64,000 nucleotides of DNA from Tetranychus cinnabarinus (GCA_022266195.1 WHVY01000002.1:5099001-5163000), one strand, 5' to 3'. Numbered from the stretch's first letter, positions 11,389 through 24,710 are shown. Translations and numbers: made by a program. Notes: generated from the letters alone by a model not told the origin.

Positions 11389-13215
11389 TTAATTCATCGA
11401 GTTGTCATTACGAATCAAGCAAGTTTTCATAGTATCCAGCGATATGAAAGTCGAGGTTAAAGTTAACAGCTTATTAGTTGAAGCTTTGGAAATAGGAAAA
11501 CTAATAGATTCCGTCGTTGCAAACCTAAAAGCAAAAGTTTTAGAAAGATCATTAGATTCCTTTTGGTCAACCACAGATTTGTTTTTAAAATTAACGATTC
11601 GTCCCATTGAACTCCATCGGTGAGTGTTGACGTTGAAACAAAAGACATCATTTGTGAACTTATCAATCAAAAAAACTCTATCATCATTAGCTTTTCTAGA
11701 AGTTATAATTAACTTATCGAAGTGCAGTCTATTTTTGAACCTTTCAAGTCCGATAATTGTTTTATCGTGGGTAGTGATGTTCAACTTTATGAAATCGGAA
11801 TTTGTCAATAAGTAAATATTATCGTCTAAAATAGTTGCCCGTAATTTGGTTAATCCATCAAAATGTTTTGCAATCAGTTCGGTATTTGCTGGCCGGCACT
11901 CAAGTGACCAAATATTGCAAATCAACATGAACTTTTCATCAACTTCGAAAACTCCACAGAAATGGTAATTGTATGCACATTTTGGCTCCGGATTATTATC
12001 TTTCCAGCTGAAATGTTAAATGAAAAAAGAAGCAAGATGTGGCAAATAGATTAAGTATGCAACGATTCTGAAAATAACTCGATAGCAATCAAAAAAAGTA
12101 AATGTTTTAAGGATAAGATGATTGCATATGACAATCAAATGGAGTAAAACACGGGATATCAAAACAATTACTTACAAGTCCTTCTCTTGAATGTAATTAT
12201 GGATTTTAAGGAAATAGGTTTTGTATTGTGATCGATCAAGCAAGCGATATTCATTTCGTTTCCAATCAACTCGAATTCCTTCCTTACCAGAATCAAAAAA
12301 GATGTCAGAAACATGTTCAATATGCAGAGCATCAATGATCATACTATTGTTTAATTTGATGACCCTTTCTACCAATGGATAAAAATTACTGTCAGATAAA
12401 ATGATTCGCAAACTTTTAGTGTTCGTTTCGCAAATTTGAATGAAATGCTCTTGTTTGGTTCGTTTGCCAGCGAAATCGCAATTACATTTTTTAGAAGAGC
12501 ATAATTTTGAAGGATGGAAACCTATAGATTGAGCCTGCTCCTTCATTTTAGGTAAATCCTTACCTTCCAAATGACACCAACGGACTAACTTTAACAATCT
12601 TTCAATATGGCACTTTCTAGTGTCAGCCTTTGCTTTTACCCATTTCATGATTGCATCGAAAACTTGGTATTCTGAATGAATCATCAGGTCCAAAGTACAT
12701 ATATATTCAACTGTTTCAATCGGGTACTCAAACCAAACATTTGTGTTTGCGATCTTCAAGAAATAGCGACAGATGAAAGCATTGAGATGACTCGAGGTTA
12801 TTAATTTAGATACTGGAATCACTTGAGGTATAACAACAGGAAGATGTTCAATTGTAAAATTATCATTGAAATAGTTGATACAATCTTGCTGAAGAAGATC
12901 TATTACTCTAATTAAGAATGCACCGAGCCCCATATAACCATTGATCTCGAAACAGTCCGACATATCGCACAGATGTATTACATAATCCATCTCGATGGAT
13001 ACAGTATCCGATTCAAGCCAATTCAAGAACGATTTCAAAGCCTTATCATCAAAATCCAGTTCGATTATGTTGTCCTTTGGTTCCTCCAAATCCAGGCTCA
13101 ACACTCTTTCAAAATAAGGCACGATTTGAATTAGTCTTTTACTAATTTTATGTACATTCGATCGATTAACAATTGTAAGTTGATCACCAGTTTTTGATGA
13201 ATCCATATTGGACAC
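11389..13215 (-). CDS. BTB-BACK-Kelch-like protein with BTB insertion
   Basis: Exon 1 is 12176-13215 (TT|GTAAGT) and exon 2 is 11389-12007 (CATTTCAG|C), phase 2, 552 residues, the longest intact member. The BTB domain carries about 12-15 extra residues (around MGLGAFLIRVIDLL) between the alpha helices that precede the QDC segment; no other copy in the window has them. The phi-x-E position reads LEE. The linker is CSSKKCNC. The exon 2 tail is also longer, with a Ser/Lys-rich insertion before the final LLTLTSTFISLD. The BACK region forms a near-identical tract with the gene at 8342. Confidence 0.87.
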
Positions 13216-13950
13216 AAAATTAAATTAAAAACAAAAATCAAATTTTCATGAATTAAACTTATGATTCTCAAATACTCAACAAGTGATTTGTAAAATATAA
13301 CATAAACTCAAGTGGTTCAGACGGTTAGAGTATTAACGAGTTGAACAGTAAACTTACAAAGATATAATCAGTCGTCAGAGCAAAACCAGATTTAAAGCTG
13401 GTAATCTGTTGATATGCTCATACGGGCTGATTGGAAGGTTTCTGGTAAATGGGTTTTTAAGCTTCTATGCGCAAAGACACTGTTTGAATTGTTGTTTAAC
13501 TCAGCGCCACTCTTCTACGCAGACAAGGCTCCACCCCACAGCACCAGAAACTTTCCCATCAAGTTGTACATCAGAAGAAAGTTTGAACAAATTCTGAGAT
13601 TAAGACATTTTGCCTATTATTTGACATCCTCTTTTTAGAGTTCATCCTCTACTCGAATTTAAACTTGACCAAAAAACCATCCTATCGTAATTTGATTTTC
13701 ATTACTTCAAGTAACAAAGTAATTTCATCAAGACAAGTTAAGGAATGTAAACAGAATGGTGCCAGAATGTCTAGTCTATTATTAGTTGCTACACCAGTTT
13801 TAAGAACATTAGATTTCTTTTGACAATCAACAGATTTGTTTTCAATTTCATTTGTTTATCTAAAAAATATATTTCAGGAAACTCGATTACTACTTTATGC
13901 CAACCCCTTGTCAGTTAATGTAAAATGAGCGTTATTTTACTGCGTTGAGA
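13216..13950. other. Spacer with MITE, conserved block and exon relic
   Basis: Contains a small inverted-repeat element (13433-13556), part of a conserved intergenic block (about 13590-13770) and a small exon-2 relic (about 13795-13860) resembling the 48210-48260 part of another copy. No intact gene. Confidence 0.65.
13433..13556. mobile_element. Small inverted-repeat element (MITE-like), copy 1
   Basis: Begins with GGAAGGTTTCTGG and ends with CCAGAAACTTTCC, giving terminal inverted repeats of about 13 bp around a 124-bp unit. A second copy sits at 24735-24849, and the left half of a third at 43336-43420 lies at the same place in the paralogous spacer. No frame of interest. The superfamily is unassigned because the target duplications are not clear. 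Confidence 0.65.
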
Positions 13951-14941
13951 TTACGTTCTAAGCAAAGGTTGATTGAATCCATTGATGAAAACCCAAAGGT
14001 ACGTATAAGTTGAGAGCATTAGATTCCTTTTGACCATCCTTTGATTTGCCTTTACAACCAATGATCCGACCAATTGATTTCTATTCTTGAGTGCTGACAT
14101 TGAAACAGAAAACATCTTTTGTGGTCTTATCAGTAAAAACAACTCTATCATCGTTAGCTTAAATGGATGCTAAAAGTAAATTTTTAGAGTCCAGTTTTCT
14201 TTAAAGCTTTGAATCTTTTTTAAATCGAGATTACGGTCAATGTTGAACTGGAAAAATTCAAGGTTATTTTGCAGCATATAATTATTATATAACAAAATCA
14301 TATTCTTTGAATTTGGATAAATCCTTCTCTTCCGAATGGCATCATCTAAATAACTGTAACAATCCTTTGAGACAGCCCTTTCTAGAATCAGCTTTGAAAT
14401 CTGCCCATCCAATGATCGCATTGAAAACTTGAATTTCTGGATGAATCATTAGATCCAATCCACAAATATGGTAAAATGATTGGATAGGAAACTTCAACCA
14501 AACACTTGTCTCCACAATTTTCAAAAATAACGACAGATGAAACCATTGAGAGATCCTGAATTCATCAATTTAGATGTTGATGTCACTTGAGGTATCAACG
14601 GGCAGATGTTCAGTTGAAAAATTATGAAAATATTTGACGAAATCATCCATCAAACAATCACTTATACCGAAATAGTCACCCATGTTACTCATATTTATGA
14701 ATATTACAAAATCCATCTCGATAAGAATGTCCCCGAATTCAATCCAATTGAGAAACCACTTGAAGGCTTTTTCGTCGAAATCAAATGTGACTTCGTTTTC
14801 CTCTGCTTCCAATAGATCATGGCTCAACATATTTTCAAAATAAGGTATTTTACGAATAAGTTTTTTACTGATACGGTATTCCATTGATCGATTGACAATT
14901 GTTAGTTGATCCTCAGTCTCTAATGAATCCATATTATGCAC
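13951..14941 (-). pseudogene. Degraded BTB gene
   Basis: Exon 1 survives as the BTB part (14570-14941) and, in another frame, the BACK part (about 14342-14570). The sequence then passes abruptly from the end of BACK (near 14300) into the middle of exon 2 (14170-14290 and 13951-14160). The C-terminal third of exon 1, the intron and the first half of exon 2 are therefore deleted. Several frameshifts remain. The exon 2 part is closest to the copies at 44225 and 48147. Confidence 0.85.
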
Positions 14942-15296
14942 TTAAAGAACGAAATGTTTCAAATGAATTACACGAAACAATAAGTCAGCTAGGCCCTGAT
15001 GCATTTCTTCAACAGATGCCTTTTTCAATTTTATTTAGAAAACAGTCAATTTATTTACTGACATTTGTGAGTCATTTACTTTTTAAAATAAGTCAAGGAT
15101 TCTACAAGTAAAATTGAGTCAGGGTAGAGTTAATTTAACTCTACTCTATGAAAGCACTATTTCAGAATATAATTTCTCCTTTCACTTGCTAGAAACTTTC
15201 CATCTATCCTGTAATGTAAACTGGAAGTTTGATGAAACCGGAGCCATTTGTGCCAATCAGTGAGAAAAAAGAAATCAAATCATTGAGTTTTACGTG
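14942..15296. other. Intergenic spacer
   Basis: About 350 bp, AT-rich, nothing recognised. The 14899-15111 plus-strand frame is fortuitous. Confidence 0.5.
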
Positions 15297-17033
15297 TTAA
15301 GCAAAGTTGATGATGTCGACTGATATGAAAGCTGAGGTTAAACTTATCACCTTTGTTTTCTTTTGGTTACCAAAAAAGTTGCAATTTATTATTTGTCCAA
15401 TTGAACTCCATCGTTGAGTGTTGACATTGAAACAATAGACACTTTTTTCAGATCCATCCAAAAAAATGACCCGATCATCATTAGTTTGCTTTGATGTTAG
15501 ATGTAATATTTTCAAGTACCGATTCTTCTTGGACTTTGGAAGTTGAAACATCTTAAACTTGCAATTGCCATCAATTTCATCAATGTCAAGTTCCATAAAT
15601 TGAAGATCACTTGTTAACATGTAAATTTTATTATCCAAAACAGTTTCCTTGTTAGAAGAATTACTAAAAATAGGAACACCTTTAACTTCATCAGCAGTTG
15701 GTTTTGACCAATAATAACATGAATGCCGGTATTTTTTGATCAGGATAAACTTGTCTTTAGCTTCTAAAAGTGCACGTCTGTAGCTATTGTTTTGATTGAA
15801 TGCCACTTTCTCCATGGAGCTTTCTCTGCTGAAAGAAACATGTTTTGAAAATTATTACGGTATTGAAAAAAGAAAGACTTGAACAAAATTGCTATTAAAA
15901 GACAAAACAGATACGAACGTTATAATAAAGGTTGCTGAAATTAAGTGACTCAAGTTGGTCTTTTGAGGATGAAAATTGAGACTAGCAAAGTAAATACAAT
16001 TTAAGATAATAGTTACTTACTCACAATTGTCAGTCGAATCTATTGAAATATATTCAATAAGTTTATTAGAATAAGCTGAGAAAAAAAGCCAACGATATTT
16101 ATTATTCTTCCAATCAATTCGCATAATTTCTTTATCAGAGTCACGCTCAACATAATGTAAGTCAGAAATATGTTCATCATGAATAATGTGTTCAGGCAAC
16201 GTTTCGTCCAATTCAAGTATTCGATTAAACAACGGCTGTAAATCATTCGCAAGTACTGTGATACGAATATCATTAGATCTATGCCAATATTCTTCAATCA
16301 TAACAAAATATTCTTGTTCATTTCGATTTAAATTACAGTCACAATTACCATTGCCATCTGCACAAAACTTTGGATTGAATTTTAAAGATTTAACAAATTC
16401 ATTTTCCATTATTTTAGATAGATCTTCATCCTTTACATGGCACCATCGGACCAACTTTAACAATCTTTCTAGATGACACTTCCTGGAATCGCATTTGAAG
16501 TTGGCCCATTTCACGATTGCTTCAAAGACTTGCAGTTCTGAATGAACCATCAAGTCAAGCTTGCAAATGTACTCGATTGTTTCAAGAGGATAATTTAACC
16601 AAACATTTGTGTTTGCTATCTTCGTAAAATAGCGACAGATGAAACCATTGAGAGATCCTGAATTGATCAATTTAGTTGTTGATGTCACTTGAGGTATAAC
16701 ATCGGGAAGATGAGCAATAGTAAACTTATCATGAAAGTAAGCAACACATTTAGCTATGTAAGGATCTGACAGTCCAAAATAATCGAAAATGTTGCACAAC
16801 TCTATCACATAATCCATTTTGAAGAAGCCTTTACCAGTTTTTATCCAATCAAAAATCGCTTCTAAAGCCCTTTGCTCAAAATCCAGAACAATTTTGTTTT
16901 CTTTTGATTCCAAACATTCGTGGTTCAACATCTTTTTAAAATAAGGTATTTTACGAAGTAATCTTTTAGTTATACGATATTCCACTGATCTATTTACAAT
17001 TGTCAGTTGGTCATCAATTTCCAATTTATCCAT
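15297..17033 (-). CDS. BTB-BACK-Kelch-like protein, two exons, intact
   Basis: Exon 1 is 16021-17033 and exon 2 is 15297-15828, phase 2, 514 residues. Two GT sites lie close together at the donor; GA|GTAAGT is chosen because only it keeps the frame with the acceptor TTTCAG|C. BTB carries CLES at the phi-x-E site. The linker is CADGNGNCDC. Exon 2 has an acidic IDEIDGN stretch and a last strand CFNVNTQRWSSIG. It pairs with 30032-31810 as duplicates of one ancestor, and shares a near-identical BACK tract with the neighbour at 18023. Confidence 0.88.
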
Positions 17034-18022
17034 AGTGGAGTCACAAATAGCAAATCAAAAACAAAATTTTTGATAGATAATAGTTTGAGGCTTAAGTTAT
17101 ACAAAATGAAGTCAAAGTTAACGGTTGTGTCTATATGAGTGAGTCACAATAAGTTTGTCTGCAAGACAACAACAATACTAACAAATCGGTAAAGCTTTAA
17201 CTAATCCTTAGTGAGTAACATTTAATTACATGTATAAAGATTTTGAGTTTTACCTCTGTCTGCACAATCGCAATCGAGTAACTCTGAATAGCGAACGCGC
17301 AACCTCAATTCAGTTTAATTATTTTGATATTTTTAAATTATTAACGGTTAAATTAAAAGAGGGTAAAAAATTTCTGGTGTGTGAGAGGAGATGAAGATAT
17401 AAGAAGTAACCAAATGAATAAAACAATGAAACATTAAAATTGAGTCTGTTGCGCATCTATTAGAAGAAACAAAAAACTTTTCACCCTCTCTACACTATTG
17501 AAATGAATGTACTGAAACCCTTGAACATACTATTTTCATTACACACAGTGTTACGAAAAATTGGATTCTTAGGATTGAAAAAATTTATCAAGATGATAAT
17601 TTCAATCAATCAACTTATTTAGACGAATTGTCTCTTTGCCTCTTGCCCCTCTCGATAAATTGCATCTAGTCTGGAACATTATCAATGTCAACAATAATAC
17701 ATTGTATTAGTAATTACAATGAAAATGTAGATAAAAAGTAATTTCCTTCAATATGTTAAAAATACCTGGTTCGATGAAACTAATGCAGCATTCAAAAGAC
17801 AAATATGGAAACATTTTGCTAATGCAGAAACTCTTGACTCGACATTCTCTATTTGTCCATCTATTGATAATACCAATCACAAGTAAAATATGAATCGGTT
17901 TTATTTAAATTATTAATAAAGGATGAATTTTAAGGAGAGAAAAATTTAGAAATAGTAAAAGTTAGCAATATTAAAATAGTCCAGCGCTTCTGTTATCCAG
18001 AGACTTAAATGATACCATAATA
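17034..18022. other. Intergenic spacer
   Basis: Nearly 1 kb without a gene. The part next to the 17033 start (about 17100-17350) aligns with the spacer upstream of the gene at 30032. No RNA gene or repeat was resolved. Confidence 0.55.
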
Positions 18023-19728
18023 TCAATGAGGCGAACAAAGTCTTATAATGTCCATTGATAGAAATCCTGAGGTGAAAGTTAACAGTCGAAAAAAATCCGT
18101 TTTTTCAGCATTAGAGTAAAATCTAGGATAAATTATATGATTGATTGAACTCCATTCTTTAGTATTGACATTGAAACAGCGAGCATCTTTTGAAATCGTA
18201 TCAATTAAAATAACTCTATCATCATTAGATTGTTTGGAGGTAAGAATGAAATAGCAGAGTTCTGTTATTGATTTATCGATATGTGTATCTAAAGTCACAT
18301 GTTTTTGGAAATAGATATCAAACTGAAGTAATTCAAGTTTTTCATTCAACAGGTATATATCATTATTCAGAACAGTTGCACTGAAAAAATGAGAATATTT
18401 ATCGGAAGAAATCTTAGTATCTTTGGTAGTGTGTTTAGGCCAATACCGCACCGAATGGGAATTGAAATTGATCAAAATACATCTTTCATTGGCTTCAATA
18501 AATCCATTCCAATAGTAATAATCTTCGATTTGATGCCTGATTGGAAAAAAATTTTAAAATTATTAATACTAAATAATACTTTGATAGTATTTTGATTGAG
18601 ACCAGAAATTGTCTTTTACTGAATCAAAAAATAACACGTTTTGTAATAAACGAGCTAGTTATGTTACTGTGCACAGAACGCATTCGAGAAATCATCTAGC
18701 GCACTATAATTGAGATTAAAAACAGAGTGAACTACTAACCCGTCCTCTTTATAAATACTTTCAAAGATTTTTTCAGAATAAGAATCTTGAAGATGCCCCG
18801 AAAGGTATTTGTATTTATTCCGCTTCCAATCAACTCGTATAACCTCACTCAAACCGAAAAATATATCAGAAATATATTTATCAGTCAAAATATGTGAAGG
18901 CAATGATGAGTCAGATTCCACTACGCGATTGAACAATGGCAAAAGATTATTGTCAAGAACTTTTATTCGCAAGACTTCATCCCTCAATCTTTCAATCATG
19001 ATGAAATAATTTTGATCAGTTCGGTCGCGGCCACAATCACAATTGACTTTCTTTGAAGAACAAATTATTGGTTTGAGATCTGTAGACTTCATGCATTCAT
19101 TTTCCTCAATCAAAGTCATATCTGTAGCTTTCAAATGGCACCATCGGACCAACTTTAACAATCTTTCTAGATGACACTTCCTGGAATCCCATTTGAAGTT
19201 GGCCCATTTCATGATTGCGTCAAAGACTTGCATCTCTGAATGAACCATCAAGTCAAGCTTGCAAATGTACTCAATCGTTTCTATCGGATAATCCAACCAA
19301 ACAGTTGTGTTTGCTATTTTTGTGAAATGACGACATAAGAAGGCATTTAAAGTACCAGAATTGATCAATTTAGATGTTGAAGTCACTTGAGGCAAAATAA
19401 TGGGAAGATGTTCAATTGTAAAATTATTATGAAAGTATGTTTCAATGTTGCTAACATTTTTTTTTATCCCAAAACAATCGAGCATGTGAAACATAGTTAA
19501 CGCGTTTTTCATCTCGACGAAGGTATAACCGAGTTCAAACCAATCCAGAAATGATTCTAGAGTCTGTTCATCGAAATCCAAATAAACTTTATTTACCTTG
19601 GAAGTCTTGACACCATGGCGTAACACCTTTTTAAAATAAGGTATTTCAAGAATTAGCTTTTTCCTGATTCGATGTTCTTTTGATCGATTCACTATTGTTA
19701 GTTGGTTATCAGTTTCGGTTGAATCCAT
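18023..19728 (-). CDS. BTB-BACK-Kelch-like protein, phi-x-E lost
   Basis: Exon 1 is 18740-19728 (GG|GTTAGT) and exon 2 is 18023-18536 (AATCAG|G), phase 2, 500 residues. The frame runs on for 25 further codons past the donor, so a longer unspliced read is possible, but the donor position and phase match every other member. The BTB segment where relatives have phi-x-E reads GVKTSKVNKV, so the Glu thought to help Cullin-3 binding is missing. The linker is CSSKKVNCDC. Exon 2 is diverged (VRYWPKHT; DARCFNVNTKEWSSI). Closest relative: the gene at 32698. Confidence 0.86.
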
Positions 19729-20751
19729 TCTTGATGCACAATTTTTAATTGAGATTGTCAGTTACAAATACAAGAAAAATTCAGCACAATCTTATTTGAA
19801 AGATTCAGGGTAAATGTGGCTCTTGCAGAGTTCAATTATCTTTGAGGATAGATAACTGTGAAAAAAGTGAATCTGTTTTCATAAAAATGACAAGGTTTCA
19901 CTTGAATAGAGTAGGTTGTAGTTTATAGAATCTTTAGATAATGTATAAATCCTTAATCTGTGTAAGATGTTCACATTAGACCAGTATAATGTATTTATCG
20001 AGGTGGAGCCGAGAGGGGACTGTAAATTTTTCGATCCAGAATGATTCTGACAGAATCGATTAAATCGATTGAAGCATAGTATGCGATGATATCATGAGTA
20101 GATTCGATTTAGATTTTTGTAAAAGTTTCGTCAGATGAACATAAATCGATCAAAGTAATATCTTCTGGTCAAGCTTTACTCATGTTAATGTAAGAAATTG
20201 ATTTGAATGGTTTTAAATGCGTGAACTCTGATCTGTAAGTACTATTCATATTAACTGTGTAATAATGAAAAGAGTTGATGTTGATTTAATGCTTCCGCGC
20301 TGATTGGTTTGATTATTTGTTACTTTTGCCTTGACCTATTGAAGATAATGGCTAATTATTAATCGCTCATAGTACCCAATAATTGAGTCCCAATTGACTT
20401 TTAAAAAAGACATTTAAAAACTATTTTATTAAAAATGCCCAAATTTTAAATCCAGATATCTCAAGTTTATTTTGCAAATTGTCGATTCAATGCATAGCTA
20501 ATAGTTAGTATAACTGGGCAAACCAATTCTTACTTACGCTGATCGTAAGGTCATGTCCTCTCTTAACATTAAATGGCCGTCATTTGGATTCACTTTGAAT
20601 AAAATAAAGCAAAGGAAATGGACAAATAATTTTTATTAGCTTGATTATTAAACAAGTCATAAAGGTCTGGTTTGTTTTTAATGTGTTTAACAATTTACTG
20701 TTTAGGGAAATAATCAGTTGAGGATAATTGTGTTAAAAATAGCCAATGAAC
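19729..20751. other. Intergenic spacer
   Basis: About 1 kb without a gene. The part up to about 20220 aligns with 34406-34830 upstream of the paralogous gene (shared GAGCCGAGAGGGG and AAAGTAATATCTTCTGGTCAAG blocks), confirming duplication with flanks. Confidence 0.6.
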
Positions 20752-22556
20752 TTATTTGAGGTTGTGGTTTGTGCAAGTACTAATCATGTTCAACGGTAGA
20801 AGAGCTGGAGTTAAAGTGATCAACTTATCATACCCGTTACACCAATAATGATGACCCCCTTTAGAATCTTTATAAATATATAAATCTTGTAACAAGCGAC
20901 CAACAAAGATCCATTTTTCCTTTTTAATAATGAAACAAAAGACTTTGTATGCTGATTGATCAATCAAAAAAACTAGGTCAGTATGACCTTCGGTTGAAGT
21001 TAAAAGCAGATTTTTGTATTCAAATTTATATCCTTGTTCCAATTTTGGAAGCTCAATCTTCTTGAAATGTTTGTTGCGAACATTGAACTTGCCAAACTCA
21101 AGATTATTTGTCAGAATGAAGATATTATCGGACAGCACAGTTACGCGGAGTCTTATGACCGAACCATGAAGTCTAGAATCATCCATGGATTCATCAGCAG
21201 TTTGCATTAGTTTTGTTGACCAATACTCAAATTCCTCATGACCGTAGGTGCCAATTAAACTTGTCTCATTTCGTATTGTGCATAAATAGAAAGGATAAAA
21301 GCGAGGTTTCTTCCAATATTTTATCCTGTAATGTAAAATTAAAAATTCAGAAAATATGCAAAAAAAGTATTAAATTAAAAAAGTTGAAAATGGTTGCCAG
21401 TGGGTTTCAAGAAATAAATCGCGTGGCTGAATGGGCTGATGGAATGAATAATTTGTTGCTGGAAGTTTAACACGTAGACTAAACTTAAGTTTAGAAAGAG
21501 TGCTGATTTTAAATAGATAACTCACGGGTTATTATTTAGATATTTGCTTGATACTTCAAGTTCGCAGGTGCCCATTAAATAGCTTCTGAAATCATCCTCA
21601 TTGAAAAAACGATATTTATTATTTATCCAATCAACTCGAATTGCTTTCCCTCCAGAATGGTAGAAATTATCAGAAATATGTTCATCGTGAAGCAGACTCG
21701 ATGAGATTGATTCGTCCAACGTTAAATCTCGATTAAACAGGCAAATAAAATTATAATCAAGTACCATGATTTGCAAATCTGTACCCTTTAATTCTTCAAT
21801 AATGACGAAGCAATGTTGCTTAGCTCGCAATTGCTTTGCTCTGTCAAAAAAACAATCACAATCATGTTTGGAAGTCAAGCAAGATTTTGGCTCAAAGCCT
21901 GAAGATTTGTACATTGCATTTTCTTCTATTTCAGATAAATCTTTTCTTTCCAAATAGCACCATCGAACTAATCTTAACAATCTTGCAAAATGACACTTTC
22001 TAGAATCAGCATTGAAATCGACCCATCTTGTGATTGCCTCGAAGACTTGCACCTCTGAATAAATCATCAAATCCAAAGCACAAATGAACTCTATTGTCTC
22101 AACAGAATAACTTGTCCAAACAGTTGTGTTTGCTATCTTTAAGAAATGGCAACATAAGAAAGCATTAAGATTATCAGAATTGATCAACATGGAAGTTTTA
22201 GTCACTTGAGGTATAACAGTTGGAAGATCTCTAAAGAAAAATCGATTGCGTAAATATTGAGTACATCTCTGGACCAAGGAATTCATCTCAAAATAGTCAC
22301 TTATGTTGCAAAGAGATATAACGTAACTCATATCGATCTTTACATTATTGAATTCAATCCAATGTAAAAATGATGCAAAAGCTTGTTCATCAAAATCCAG
22401 TTCAACTTTGTTTTCCTTTGATTCCAAACATTCGTGGCTTAACATCCTTTCAAAGTAAGGTATTTTGCAAATTAATTTTTTACTAATACGGTATTCAGTC
22501 GAACGATTCACTATCGTTAGTTGGTCATCAGCATCTAATGAATCCATATTTGCCAC
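20752..22556 (-). CDS. BTB-BACK-Kelch-like protein, two exons, intact
   Basis: Exon 1 is 21526-22556 (CC|GTGAGT) and exon 2 is 20752-21325 (ATTACAG|G), phase 2, 534 residues. BTB with CLES at phi-x-E; BACK; linker CLTSKHDCDC. Exon 2 is the most distinctive: it opens with an aromatic/basic run (KYWKKPRFYPFY), then VLSDNIFILTNNLEFGKFNV, and the last strand (VFCFIIKKEKWIFVG) departs from the family consensus. Its only recognisable partner in the window is the wrecked gene at 52380-61875. Confidence 0.87.
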
Positions 22557-23520
22557 ACTTTAAAGCAAAAACAAAACGCTAAACTTACACAAACAAAAAG
22601 ATAGTCACAGAAGACTTGTTTAATTTAAAGAATCTCTAGGAAAAAATTGTTTTTAAAATTACAATTATAACGGAAAAATTGCCAGAAAGGGTTTAAAAAT
22701 GTAAATCCAAAGAGTAGAGGAGTTTTTTCTCTTTGAATGTAATCAGTTGACGCCCAGTAATTTGAACCAATCAGAAATTTTTTCAACCTTTAACGCCATC
22801 TAACTAACTTGTGTATTAGAGCTCTGAACAATTCGATCAAGTATCGATTAAATCATTTAAAGCATAGAGTGATTATATTAGGTTACGATTTTGAAGGATC
22901 ATAATCGATTAAAGTTATCACTTTTAACAAAGTTTCCCAATCTTCTGGACATTGTTTTTATCGTCTGTTTGAAGTTTTCGTAATTGTTTAATGATTTAAA
23001 CCTTTCTGTGTTAGCTTTAAAATTGCGATTCACTGGTAAATGATAAGTTGAAATCAGTTTTTAATGAATTCATAGTTGCGGCTCGAATTTAAATTCAACA
23101 AGAAATATTAGTTAAGCTTTCATAAATGAATGACTGAATGTTTAACAATAACCATATGTTCGATCTAAAGTTGTGAACATTTATCATCGATCGTTGAAGA
23201 ATCTACAGATAACTAGAATGGGACACGGACGAATGATGCAACACGCCATCATCTGGACAATATTATCATGTTCAAATAAGCGACTTTATAAATAATTATC
23301 CATTTTATTCATATTTTCAAATTTTAGTTTTGGATACAAGAGAAAAGGTAAATTCAAATGTTAAATTTTTTTCAATTATTAAAGTAGGCATTTTAATTAC
23401 TACTAGTAGTCTACAAGTTTTAAGAAATAACTTATTCTCTGAGCCAATTTAGAGCTAAAGCAAGTTCATGAAGACTTCATTTAATGCTAGCAAACTAATT
23501 CTCTGTGTCAGGTTTGGAGT
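22557..23520. other. Intergenic spacer
   Basis: No gene. The block at 23210-23360 (GGACACG..ACGCCATCAT..GGACAATATTAT) recurs at 35780-35935 next to the paralogous gene at 36052, so it belongs to a duplicated unit. Confidence 0.55.
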
Positions 23521-23524
23521 TTAA

Positions 23525-24710
23525 GCAAGTTCTAATGATGTTTAACGGAACAAAAGATGAAGTGAAAGTTAACAACGGTTTGGAATCCTTTTGGCCAGCA
23601 GAGGAATAGGATACCATTTGACTCTTAGACTTAGCTTTAGTATTGACGTCGAAACTAACATGATCTCTTGTGTTTTTTATTGATCAAAATAATTTTATCA
23701 CTGACTGGACTTGAGGTCAATAGCACATTTTCAAATCTGAATTCCTCATCCCATAAGCGATGGCTCAAGGTCAGTAAAAGATATTCAGGGCAAATAGTGA
23801 CCTCATATAGTATAGATTTGTTTGACAGCAAGTAAATCTTATTGCCCGAAAAAATTGCTGAACAGCTAAATAGATTCGCCAAATGTCTATAATTTTCGTA
23901 GACTGGCATTGAAAAATATGGAGACGTTTATCTTTAAAGCAAATCATATCAAAAGTTTCAGCTGATTCTAAAAGTAAAAAACAATCTGCAAAATCCTCTC
24001 CTAGATCCAATTCATTGTCAAGCGTGCCTCCACTAAAAAACAAAAGAAAATAAGTTTAAATATTTGATGATAAAAAATGTATTTGACTGAAGTCATAACA
24101 GTTTGAAAATATATCAATATGAATGTTAACAATATCAAAATAGCTATGAGAATTAATTGAATAGAGAGATTAGTAATAAAAGGAATGCAATCTTTAATTA
24201 AAATCATTACTTACTATTTGACACTTCTAGCAATCCTTCTTTGCAATCCAGCATAAGATTCTAGTGGTGGAATCCAATTATATTTATTTTGTTTCCAGTC
24301 TATTCGAATAACTCTTCTTCCAGAATCGAAAAGAATATCAGAAACATGTTCATCATGGAAAAAATTTGAAGAAATTGATGTATCTTCCGTGATTACTTGA
24401 CTAACCAGTTGTTTAAAGTTATTGTCAAGTACTTTGACTCGCAGATCTTTACTATACAATGTGTCAATCATGACGAAACAATTTTGCTTGGCTCGATTGA
24501 AGGTACAATCACAATTATTCTTTCGAGGAGCACAAAATATCGGCTCAAAGCCTGAAGATTTGAACATTTTGATTCCATAACATAATTCCATTTTCTTTTA
24601 TTTTAGATAAATCTTCATCATCCAAATGACACCATCGAACTAGTTTTAACAATCTTTTAAGATGACACTTTCTCAAATTCGAATTGAAACAGGCCCTAAA
24701 ACTAGAACTA
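23525..24710 (-). pseudogene. BTB gene lacking its 5' half
   Basis: Only the end of BACK (about 24600-24700, out of frame) and the C-terminal part of exon 1 (24215-24591) remain; the BTB domain is absent. The donor (TA|GTAAGT) and acceptor (TTTTTTAG|T, exon 2 from 24032) are intact. Exon 2 reads well for about 38 codons, shifts frame near 23920, and continues as VYENYRHLANLF... to about 23655. It is the sister of the gene at 36052. Confidence 0.82.

Noticed and set aside
13409..13638. Two overlapping plus-strand frames near 13.4-13.6 kb
   Set aside because: They cover the small inverted-repeat element; the equivalent region at 43336 has no such frame.
18664..18739. C-terminal extension of exon 1 past EDG as real protein sequence
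   Set aside because: A donor of the same phase and position as in all relatives lies at 18739, and exon 2 continues in frame, so the extension is intron.
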